Positions 17,938-26,369 of a DNA stretch of 35,400 nucleotides are shown one piece after another. The notes under the pieces were generated by a model. It saw nothing but the letters and a program-made list of their open reading frames with translations, did not search any database and was not told the DNA's origin. Source of the DNA: Ignavibacteria bacterium GWC2_36_12 (GTDB lineage Bacteria > Bacteroidota > Ignavibacteria > Ignavibacteriales > Ignavibacteriaceae); assembly GCA_001802795.1 (NCBI GenBank), contig MGZZ01000194.1, positions 1 to 35,400 of the forward strand, written 5' to 3'. The position numbers and the translations under genes were made by a program. Position 1 is the first letter of the stretch. Each line of letters starts with the position of its first letter.

Positions 17938-18046
17938 TTTCATAAAGGGGAGGTTGATTGCAAGAAACATTTAATTTATGTTTATGGCGAGTAATTAATA
18001 ACTCCCCTGTTTCTTATTATTGGGTTGGGGAAAAAAGGTTTTAAAA

Positions 18047-18229
18047 ATGGCTCCTGAACAATTCTACATAACACTTTTAACTGTTCTGAATGATATGCCG
18101 CCTGCCTGCCAAAGCCGTTTCGGCATAGGCAGGAATAAAGCTTTGAATATATTCCGCAAAGCTGATTACTCAGTCGGTATTTTATGTTATAAGTCTGTGT
18201 GTTATACGGAAGTAGTTCGGTATAATTAA
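18047..18229 (+). CDS. Small uncharacterised ORF containing an in-frame palindromic element; possibly a gene fragment
   Basis: ATG at 18047 (track start 18020 is TTG); MAPEQFYITLLTVLNDMP-[PACQSRFGIGR]-NKALNIFRKADYSVGILCYKSVCYTEVVRYN. Confidence 0.3.
   Translation: MAPEQFYITLLTVLNDMPPACQSRFGIGRNKALNIFRKADYSVGILCYKSVCYTEVVRYN
18101..18133. repeat. 33-bp CCTGCCTGCC...GGCAGG palindromic element
   Basis: CCTGCCTGCCAAAGCCGTTTCGGCATAGGCAGG; outer CCTGCC/GGCAGG and inner GCCG-ttt-CGGC; in-frame (11 codons) within ORF 18020..18229. Confidence 0.65.
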
Positions 18230-18258
18230 TAGTTATACAGCTAAGGATATTCTCAATT

Positions 18259-19284
18259 ATGTTGAGTCAAAATGAGTTAAATGTAGAAGGGATATTTTAC
18301 AAATATGAAGAAATCCCTATCAACAGAGATATTTTTATAATAAGTGGTTTTCAACTGAAGGATTTTGAAAAACATTGGCAACATTATTTTTCTGTTGAAA
18401 ATATTGAATTAAAACATCCAAATAATTTTCTAAACTATAAAGTAGGTTATGTCCAAAAATTAACGAATAACTCCTTGGAAATAAATATCGGTCTTAATAC
18501 ATTTATAAGATTTCACGGTGCATCAAGAATATTACCAAGTGCGAAGGTTTTAGCTTGTGTTGAGTTCACTTCTATCGGAGATAAACCATATTTGATTGTC
18601 GATGGTGATTGGTTTGAAGATAATGAAAAAGCTATTTTTTCATCATATGCTATGGTTGATGCAATTGGAATGAGAAGTCTTTTAGAGCAAGTTGGAAATA
18701 TAACTGAGACTCAAATAAATAATTTTAAGAGTATGATAAATAATATCGCTTCGGAATATGAAGAATACTTTTTTTTAACATATGCTGACAGTGTGATAGT
18801 AAAATCTAATTGGATTCCCAAAGACAGAGAATATGTTAAAACCTATCAACCAGAAATATTACTGAAAGTTATAAATAGAATATTCGATTCTTTTAAATCT
18901 GCGTTTCATCTCGACGCTTATGCAGTTATTACTCAAGGCGCAAATCAAGTTATGGGTAATTCTAACTTTGAGATTTCACCAGAAAAAAATCATATATTCT
19001 TTAGTTCTTTAGGAGCACATTTTGCTGAATTATTCGAAATCGACCGTGTGATTCGGGAAAATATTAAAAACGGAATCCATTCCCGAAAAAATCTTTACTT
19101 GTCCAATTCTTTCTTCCTTACATTACAATTTCATAAATATGAGCAACAAAATAAATTCAAGGAAAGTCTTGTTAATTATAACTCTAATAAACAAGTATCA
19201 TTTGAGCACGCATATTTGCCAATAAATATAGAAGATATTTCTGAGTATTTAATTTATGGTGGTAGTGATAAAAGCGCTGTATAA
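18259..19284 (+). CDS. Uncharacterised protein, 341 aa
   Basis: Long ORF; first of three co-directional unknown ORFs. No family recognised with confidence. Confidence 0.8.
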   Translation: MLSQNELNVEGIFYKYEEIPINRDIFIISGFQLKDFEKHWQHYFSVENIELKHPNNFLNYKVGYVQKLTNNSLEINIGLNTFIRFHGASRILPSAKVLACVEFTSIGDKPYLIVDGDWFEDNEKAIFSSYAMVDAIGMRSLLEQVGNITETQINNFKSMINNIASEYEEYFFLTYADSVIVKSNWIPKDREYVKTYQPEILLKVINRIFDSFKSAFHLDAYAVITQGANQVMGNSNFEISPEKNHIFFSSLGAHFAELFEIDRVIRENIKNGIHSRKNLYLSNSFFLTLQFHKYEQQNKFKESLVNYNSNKQVSFEHAYLPINIEDISEYLIYGGSDKSAV

Positions 19285-19345
19285 CCTCTTTAATAAGTAA
19301 AAAGTCAATAGAGGAATAGATAATAATATTCTCCGATTCGATTCA

Positions 19346-19897
19346 GTGAAGCCGTTAGACACACGAATTGCTTTTGGCATAATTAACAAATTTCAATATT
19401 ACAATAGTATAAAAGTGGAAGACCGGTACATTTTCGAAGTGTTGATATATAGAATAAAAGAAATTGATTTTGATACTAAATATGAAATTGACAGAAAAGA
19501 GTATCATAAAAAATATATGGTAAATAAGATTAAAGATGATGATGTGAAATCGTTACTCGAAAAACAATTTTGGGAAAACTATGGTGGACCATGGCTATAC
19601 AACCAAGTAATTGGTGCGATTCGAATATTAATTGATGGAATTCAAATTATAGGTGAATTATGGTTGTCTGGCAAAAGTAGGTATACAAGAATTATGAAAA
19701 ATAAACGTATATACTTGTGTGGAACAGCCTTTGAGATGGGTGTTTTTAAAGAAATGACTAATAATGATATATATCAGGAAGTGAGGAAACGGATATTAGA
19801 TTCAATACCTAAAAAGAGAAACTTAGTGATAGATGTAGAATGTTTTGATAATATTTCTAAATACATTGATTGGAGAAAACTTTTTCCAGAAGTATAA
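19346..19897 (+). CDS. Uncharacterised protein, 183 aa (GTG start)
   Basis: ORF with start GTG at 19346; no recognised motif. Confidence 0.65.
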   Translation: MKPLDTRIAFGIINKFQYYNSIKVEDRYIFEVLIYRIKEIDFDTKYEIDRKEYHKKYMVNKIKDDDVKSLLEKQFWENYGGPWLYNQVIGAIRILIDGIQIIGELWLSGKSRYTRIMKNKRIYLCGTAFEMGVFKEMTNNDIYQEVRKRILDSIPKKRNLVIDVECFDNISKYIDWRKLFPEV

Positions 19898-20013
19898 TTC
19901 CAGTTTTTTATGTATGTATTTATTAAATGTTCTGCTGCGTGTGCTCAAGGGAAACTCTATTCGAAAAACCTTTACAAAAAATTGAAAGTTTACGAATTCA
20001 AAAGGTCAATGCA

Positions 20014-21072
20014 ATGACAAATAATATTCAAAACATTATTTCAATGACACCAATTCAAAAATTGCTCGTCAATATAAAAGGTAAAGGGAGGAATGAATAT
20101 CCTTTCTTACATCCTATATATTCTCCAAGCTCTCGAATCCCTTGTGCTGACTTTACTTCCTTTATAAAAGAAAGACTTTTGGTAAATGATATAAAATCAA
20201 TAGCAACATTGATGAGAGAAGTAATAAGTGCAAATCCGGGATTAGGGTTTGGTACTGATTGGATTGAAGAAAATATTAGGAGTTTGCTTAAACTTGATTT
20301 TAATAAGTATATAAAATATGAAAATAAAGAAGCATTGACTGAATTAAAATCAGTTTGGATAATAGCAGAAAAAAGTGGTGGTGGAAGAGAATTCTGGATA
20401 ACTGAACGTGAATCATTTATTAAATATTTCACTGTAACATTAGCCTGTCAATCTTTTAGACTTACTGGGAATTTTCAATTACTAGTCAAAAGTGCAAATA
20501 ATTTTATTGAAACTATGAGGAAGGATTTTCCGTATTGGGAGACCTTCCCGTTGTATGAAACAAATTATCCTAAAGAGAATGGAATTCCATCAAACGAATT
20601 TTCATTAAAATATAACTCACTTACAATTGGTGGACGCTTACATTTATTTGAGTCATTGAATCATTTTTACCAAAATCTCATAGATTGTTCAAATTATAAT
20701 CTAAGAAGTTTTGGAATAAATTCTATTGATACCGTTGAAGAAATTATTTCTAATGACATTCTGTTAACTGAAAAAAGTGTTGTGAAAATATCTCCACTTG
20801 AATACTTAACAAAAAGTGAACTTCTCAATCTTCTAGATTCTAAAAATATAGCTTATAAAAAATCTTGGAACAAAGATAAATTGTTCAATGCTATTATTCA
20901 AACAAACGACAAAATAATTGATGAGTATATGAGTGATAAACAAAAAGAAAGAACAATTATTAAATATCAAGTAAATGCTAAATTTGTAAACGATGTTAAT
21001 ATTTTGTTAAAATCAATTGAAGAAACAAAAATAATATATAAGCTATTATGTTTTTTAGGCAGTAAATATTAA
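20014..21072 (+). CDS. Uncharacterised protein with a SAP-like C-terminal segment
   Basis: ORF 19927..21072; ATG at 20014 (MTNNIQNIISMTPIQ) is a plausible alternative start. Segment 'YLTKSELLNLLDSKNIAYKKSWNKDKLFNAI' resembles a SAP motif. Confidence 0.7.
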   Translation: MTNNIQNIISMTPIQKLLVNIKGKGRNEYPFLHPIYSPSSRIPCADFTSFIKERLLVNDIKSIATLMREVISANPGLGFGTDWIEENIRSLLKLDFNKYIKYENKEALTELKSVWIIAEKSGGGREFWITERESFIKYFTVTLACQSFRLTGNFQLLVKSANNFIETMRKDFPYWETFPLYETNYPKENGIPSNEFSLKYNSLTIGGRLHLFESLNHFYQNLIDCSNYNLRSFGINSIDTVEEIISNDILLTEKSVVKISPLEYLTKSELLNLLDSKNIAYKKSWNKDKLFNAIIQTNDKIIDEYMSDKQKERTIIKYQVNAKFVNDVNILLKSIEETKIIYKLLCFLGSKY

Positions 21073-21194
21073 GATTCCTAATCTCAGTCTCGCCTTCATT
21101 TGTTCGGCAGGCAGGCAAGAGTATATTATTTAGTTTCAGAAAATTTTCAATTGTTAATTATTCATTTTTAATTTCTAATTGGGAGGTTTTAATT

Positions 21195-21347
21195 ATGGAA
21201 ATTCCTACTCAGATAAATGTTCACGTGCCTGCTAAAGGTGACAAGTTCCTTGGAGATGATATCGGCGGTGTGCAGCAGGTAAAAATAAATTCACACTTCG
21301 ACAGGCTCAGTGTGACAATAGAAATTACTTGTAAGACAGCCTTTTAA
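21195..21347 (+). pseudogene. Short ORF, probable 5' fragment of a gene ending in a palindromic repeat
   Basis: RBS GGGAGG, MEIPTQINVHVPAKGDKFLGDDIGGVQQVK then INSHFDRLSV encoded by the palindrome at 21291..21315; ORF runs into the converging TonB receptor gene. Confidence 0.4.
21291..21315. repeat. TCACACTTCGACAGGCTCAGTGTGA palindromic repeat
   Basis: 7-bp terminal inverted repeat TCACACT/AGTGTGA; I recall CACTTCGACAxGCTCAGTG-type repeats as dispersed in bacterial genomes. Confidence 0.6.
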
Positions 21348-23518
21348 TAGGAAGGGACAAACAATTTAATACCGCCATACCAGTTTCTTCCGGGTGCGGG
21401 TTCGTAAAAACGAAACGCATCGGCATTCGGAACTATGGAACTGTTATATCTTTCATCAAAAATATTATTAACTCCGACAAAGAATTCTGCATTTGTAAAA
21501 TCTGTTTTTAGCAAATAGCCTAATCTTAAATCCGTTTTAACATAACCTTCATTTATAAAATCAGTTTGTGGTAAAGTAACTCCTGGAATGGGACCATTAA
21601 AATCGTTTGTAAAATATTTGTCTTCCCAAACAAATCTTACAGAGCCAAACAAGCCGGTTTCAGAAGTATAATTTATTCCAGCTGCAATTTTATTTGAAGG
21701 AACACCCGGTACAGAATTGCCTTCCAGTTGGAAGGTTTGTTTCTCACCGTTTATATCAGCTTCAGCTAGGTAATCCTTAAACGTAAAAACATAACCGGAA
21801 TAAGAAAAAAAAGCATTTATGTTTTTTCCTGTAAAAAATTCCATCGTTATTTCTATCCCTTTATTCTCAGCTTTGCCTGCATTTTGAAAAAATGTTTCTT
21901 CGCTTCCCGATACCTGGTAAGGAATAAGAAGATTTGAAAATCTCAAGTAAAAAAGTGAAGCATTCAGGTTGAACAATCCGAGTAATGCGACTTTCTTAAA
22001 ACCTAACTCAAAACTATAAATGTCTTCTGGAGAAAGATCAGGATTGAAGCCTCCCCTTCCATCAGGTCGGTTGCTTAATTCTGCAGTTGTTGGTGTTTGA
22101 AACGAAGTTGAATAATTGAAGTAGAGTTTTGCAAGATCGTCAACGCGATAATTAATCCCGGCAGTAGTGCTGAGCTTATCCATTGTTCTCTCTCCGGGAT
22201 CATCACTTCCATCATCAAAAAATCTATCTTCTACCGAGAACCGGTAATTGTTATAACGTAATCCAAGTAAAAAGGATAAGGAAGAAACAGTTATTTCTCC
22301 CTGCAAAAAAGGACCGACTCCTATAACCTTTTCCTTTTGATCCAAAAGTTTTTCTCCATAGCTGATTTTATTAAAAATATTTTCAGGCGGCAACGAGTTA
22401 TAAGAATCAGCAGGCAAACCTAAATTGGTATATTCCCTGCGGTCATCAAACTGCGTTTCAATATCTGCACCTAAAGTAAAATTCAGATTGTAATTTTCTG
22501 CCGGGAAAAAATAATTGTATGAAGAACGTATGCCTGCAGCTTTTCTATTTAAATTAATTATTCTTCCCGGTATTGGATTTATCAAATCTCTTGAAATAAA
22601 ATAAATGCCCGTCTCTAGCCTGTTATGAGAATCAGGTGTAAAGATCATAGAAATACCGCTTTGCCAGTGAGTGGTCTTTTCACCTGCTCCCTGCTGCTTT
22701 ATATAATCTCTTGAACGGGCAGGGAACCTTTCAGCATCTTCTTTACTGAGAGAACTCGGGTTTAAAGCGTAAGGTGAATCGTAAAAATTGAATATCCATT
22801 TTAACTTCAATTCAGAAGAGACTGACATGCCTGCAACAGTATTAATCGAGTAAGAGTTTACAGCAGAATGTTCTCTGAACCCATCTGAATTTGATTTTGA
22901 CATGTTCAGCAGGTAAGAATATTTTCCTATGCTTCCAGAAAATTTAGCATCGACCTTTTTATACCCGAAAGTTCCCATTGTAAAACGAGGCTGAAAAGAA
23001 AATAGATATTGGGACGGCTGACCTGTTTTAATATTTATTACTCCGCCTGCAGCGTTGCCGTATAAAGCTGAACTTGGTCCTTTTATAATTTCTATGCTTC
23101 CTTCGGAACCAATATCAATATTGTTCAGCTCTGATTGACCATCCGGCATTGTGAGGGGAATATTATCAAGAATAATTTTTATTCCTCTCACACCGAAAGA
23201 AGCCCGGCTGCCGATGCCTCTTATATTTATTTTTTCTCCGAGTGCAGGACTAAACCTGTCATTAACAAAAACACCCGAAACAGGAAATAGTGACTCGCCG
23301 AGCAATCTTCCCTGTTCACCGCGCGTAATTTCTTCAGCATTAATAAAATCTACACTAAATGGAATATCGAGATCGGATTTCCCTGAACGTGCTGCTTCTA
23401 TTATTACTGTATCTAATACTATTTTGATTTCATTTTCCCGGAACAGTGTATCTGTTTGTGCAATACTAAATGACTGCAGCAAAAGAAAAACTGCAAAAAT
23501 TCTTAAAAGGTTTTTCAT
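21344..23518 (-). CDS. TonB-dependent outer-membrane receptor
   Basis: Plug domain (GEQGRLLGESLFPVSGVFVNDRFSPALGEKINIRGIGSRASFGVRGIKIILDNIPLTMPDGQSE...IEIIKGPSSALYGNAAGGVINIKT) and C-terminal barrel (NAEFFVGVNNIFDERYNSS). Confidence 0.95.
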   Translation of the reverse strand: MKNLLRIFAVFLLLQSFSIAQTDTLFRENEIKIVLDTVIIEAARSGKSDLDIPFSVDFINAEEITRGEQGRLLGESLFPVSGVFVNDRFSPALGEKINIRGIGSRASFGVRGIKIILDNIPLTMPDGQSELNNIDIGSEGSIEIIKGPSSALYGNAAGGVINIKTGQPSQYLFSFQPRFTMGTFGYKKVDAKFSGSIGKYSYLLNMSKSNSDGFREHSAVNSYSINTVAGMSVSSELKLKWIFNFYDSPYALNPSSLSKEDAERFPARSRDYIKQQGAGEKTTHWQSGISMIFTPDSHNRLETGIYFISRDLINPIPGRIINLNRKAAGIRSSYNYFFPAENYNLNFTLGADIETQFDDRREYTNLGLPADSYNSLPPENIFNKISYGEKLLDQKEKVIGVGPFLQGEITVSSLSFLLGLRYNNYRFSVEDRFFDDGSDDPGERTMDKLSTTAGINYRVDDLAKLYFNYSTSFQTPTTAELSNRPDGRGGFNPDLSPEDIYSFELGFKKVALLGLFNLNASLFYLRFSNLLIPYQVSGSEETFFQNAGKAENKGIEITMEFFTGKNINAFFSYSGYVFTFKDYLAEADINGEKQTFQLEGNSVPGVPSNKIAAGINYTSETGLFGSVRFVWEDKYFTNDFNGPIPGVTLPQTDFINEGYVKTDLRLGYLLKTDFTNAEFFVGVNNIFDERYNSSIVPNADAFRFYEPAPGRNWYGGIKLFVPSY

Positions 23519-23681
23519 AAGATGAAAGATATGTTTTTTCTTAATAAGTGTAACTTTTTATTATAAAGACGATCCTTATAAAATTTTCATTTGTGAGGAG
23601 ATTTACCTCTATTGCTAAGCACTATTTTTTTATATAAGTTAATCAAGAATTTTTCTACCACGAACATACTGGTTAGAAAAT

Positions 23682-24968
23682 ATGTACTTGTTAATATCCT
23701 GGGCATTAATTTTAACTCTCCTCAATAATCCTATATTTGGTCAATCTGAAAATATAATTGTACTCACTTTCGATGGAGCAATTAATCCGGCTGCTGCCGA
23801 TTACATTCAGCAAGGAATTAAAGAAGCTGAAAAAAATAATTCGGAATGTATAATAATTAAACTTAATACACCGGGTGGTTTACTGAAATCAACAAGGGTA
23901 ATAGTATCGGAATTTCTTGAATCACTTGTACCTGTAGTTGTTTATGTTTCTCCACCGGGCTCGCAGGCAGCATCGGCAGGAGTATTTGTTACAGTGGCAG
24001 CACATATCGCAGTTATGGCTCCGGGAACAAACATTGGTGCCGCACATCCCGTAGCACTTGAGGGACAAATGGACTCCGTTATGACAGAAAAAGCTACAAA
24101 TGATGCAGCAGCTTTTATAAGAACAATAGGCGAAAAGAGAAAAAGAAATATTGGATGGTGTGAGGATGCTGTAAGAAAAAGTGTTTCAATTACTGAAACT
24201 GAAGCTGAAAAGATAAATGTTATAAACTTTATTGCTTCTGATATGGAAGATCTTCTTGAAAAGCTTAACGGGATGAAAGTTCAGACTATAAGAGGGGAAA
24301 AGATAATTCAAACCAAAGATGCTGAAATTATAAACTTAGAGTTAAATTTTATTCAGAAACTACTTAATATATTAAGTGATCCCAATATAGCTTACATACT
24401 TTTTATGCTTGGGATTTACGGGCTTCTTTTTGAACTTTATAATCCGGGTGCAATCTTCCCCGGAGTGATTGGCGGTATTTGTATCATACTTGCATTTTAT
24501 TCTTTCCATACTCTTCCTATTAATTATGCAGGATTAGCTTTAATAGTTTTTGCAGTAATTCTTTTTATTCTTGAAATTAAAATTATAAGTCATGGTATTT
24601 TATCAATAGGAGGAGTAATTTCTCTGGTACTCGGTTCCCTAATGCTTATTAATGATGAATCCGCATTAGAAGCAGTATCAATTTCAATAGAAGTCATAGT
24701 AATAATCGCTATACTAACTCTTCTCTTCTTTCTGGTTGCAATTACATTAGGAATTAAAGCTCAGAAAAGAAAAGTAACAACTGGTGCAGAAGGAATTATC
24801 GGTGAAACAGGTATTGCTATCACAAACCTTGAACCGGAAGGTGAAGTAAAAGTTCACGGTGAAATATGGAGAGCAGAAAGTATTGATGGGACAATTGAGA
24901 CAGGAAGCAGAGTTGTAGTTGATTTTCTTTCAGAGCTAAAGCTAAAAGTACGGAAACAAAAAAACTAA
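23682..24968 (+). CDS. NfeD family membrane-bound ClpP-class serine protease
   Basis: IIKLNTPGGLLKSTRVIVSEFLES...VSPPGSQAASAGVFVTVAAHIAVMAPGTNIGAAHPV, TM segments, C-terminal NfeD OB-fold. Confidence 0.93.
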   Translation: MYLLISWALILTLLNNPIFGQSENIIVLTFDGAINPAAADYIQQGIKEAEKNNSECIIIKLNTPGGLLKSTRVIVSEFLESLVPVVVYVSPPGSQAASAGVFVTVAAHIAVMAPGTNIGAAHPVALEGQMDSVMTEKATNDAAAFIRTIGEKRKRNIGWCEDAVRKSVSITETEAEKINVINFIASDMEDLLEKLNGMKVQTIRGEKIIQTKDAEIINLELNFIQKLLNILSDPNIAYILFMLGIYGLLFELYNPGAIFPGVIGGICIILAFYSFHTLPINYAGLALIVFAVILFILEIKIISHGILSIGGVISLVLGSLMLINDESALEAVSISIEVIVIIAILTLLFFLVAITLGIKAQKRKVTTGAEGIIGETGIAITNLEPEGEVKVHGEIWRAESIDGTIETGSRVVVDFLSELKLKVRKQKN

Positions 24969-24988
24969 ATTTTTGAAAGGATAATACA

Positions 24989-25753
24989 ATGCAGGTAATC
25001 TCAACCTTCATAGCATTAGGGGTAATATTTTTAATCATTCTGCTTGCTACCGCAATTCGAATTCTCCGAGAATATGAAAGAGGAGTAATTTTTCGTCTCG
25101 GAAGACTTATCGGTGCAAAGGGACCCGGTCTTATAATTCTTATCCCCATAATTGACCGTATGGTGAGAGTGAGTCTAAGAACAATTGTAATGGACGTGCC
25201 TCCACAGGATGTTATTACTAAAGATAATGTTTCTTTAAAAGTTAATGCTGTGGTTTATTTTCGTGTAGTTCATGCAGAAAAGGCAATTGTTGAAGTTGAA
25301 CATTTCCTTGAAGCCACATCACAATTATCGCAGACTACATTAAGAAGCGTACTTGGACAATCGCAGCTTGATGAGCTTTTGGCAGAGCGTGATAAAATCA
25401 ATAAAGAACTGCAAAAAATTATTGATCACCAAGCCGAACCGTGGGGAATAAAAGTATCTAATGTGGAAGTAAAACATGTCGATCTTCCGGTTGAAATGCA
25501 GAGAGCAATGGCAAAACAGGCAGAAGCTGAGCGTGAAAGAAGAGCAAAAGTTATTCATGCAGAGGGAGAATTCCAGGCGAGCCAGAAACTTGCAGATGCT
25601 GCTGAAATAATAGGCAAGCAACCGCAGGCTCTTCTGCTAAGATTCCTACAGACATTAACAGAGGTTGCATCTGAAAAGAATTCAACTATAATCTTCCCTG
25701 TCCCGATTGATCTCATAAAACCCTTTATTGAGAATTATAAGAAGAAAGAATAG
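24989..25753 (+). CDS. Slipin/stomatin-like SPFH protein
   Basis: [67 protein letters not shown]; adjacent to NfeD, as is typical. Confidence 0.95.
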   Translation: MQVISTFIALGVIFLIILLATAIRILREYERGVIFRLGRLIGAKGPGLIILIPIIDRMVRVSLRTIVMDVPPQDVITKDNVSLKVNAVVYFRVVHAEKAIVEVEHFLEATSQLSQTTLRSVLGQSQLDELLAERDKINKELQKIIDHQAEPWGIKVSNVEVKHVDLPVEMQRAMAKQAEAERERRAKVIHAEGEFQASQKLADAAEIIGKQPQALLLRFLQTLTEVASEKNSTIIFPVPIDLIKPFIENYKKKE

Positions 25754-26192
25754 TTGACGAGCAATTAAGAACTTCTCTCCCCTTCTCTGCTGAAACCTTC
25801 GGTTCTAATGATGTGATTTATTCTTTTGTTCTTTCAAGTGATTATACATTTCCAAATTCCTTTTACATCCATACAGAAGTTTTGCACAACAATATTGGAG
25901 TTGAAGAACAAACATCTCTTTACAAGCAGGAAAAGAACCTTGGATTGTTGACTCCAGCAAATGGTCTTTACACCATGAGTTTGCATACGATTTTCATCCG
26001 CTTGTGAGAGGAACGATATTCGGGTTGTTTAATCCCAATGATAAATCTTTTGTTATTGTACCTTCAGTAAGTTACTCAGTAGTTACAAATCTTGATCTGC
26101 TATTTTTAAGAATGTTCTTCGATGGAAATGCTTTAACAGAATTCGGGGATTACGGAAGCACAGCATTTATTAGACTGAAGCATTCATTTTGA
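25754..26192 (+). pseudogene. C-terminal remnant of an outer-membrane protein gene, frameshifted
   Basis: Frame a: [47 protein letters not shown]...; frame b: DSSKWSLHHEFAYDFHPLVRGTIFGLFNPNDKSFVIVPSVSYSVVTNLDLLF...STAFIRLKHSF*; shift near 25940-25960, no N-terminal part. Confidence 0.55.
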
Positions 26193-26322
26193 TTCTGTTT
26201 ATACCATCACAAAACTAAAGGTTCGAACAATCGACAAGCATTCTAAAGAAATTCCATTCTTATATATTTTTTTAATATTGTGCAGGATGCAGTTTTCCTA
26301 ACTGATATTTCGGTAAATAAGA

Positions 26323-26344
26323 AAGCCGCCTTTACAGACGGCTT
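26323..26344 (-). terminator. Terminator of the multiheme cytochrome gene
   Basis: On the minus strand AAGCCGTCTGTAAAGGCGGCTTTCTTATTT; 6-bp AAGCCG/CGGCTT stem just 3' of the 26370 stop. Confidence 0.6.
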
Positions 26345-26369
26345 CAGGGAAACTGTGAGTCTTCTGGAA

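Noticed and set aside
18259-21072. Considered calling the three unknown ORFs a known defence system (Pycsar, CBASS or similar)
   Set aside because: No confident cyclase, effector, nuclease or TM motif; naming a system would be unsupported.
23519-23681. Possible cobalamin riboswitch upstream of the TonB receptor
   Set aside because: No recognisable B12-box or conserved core on the minus strand.
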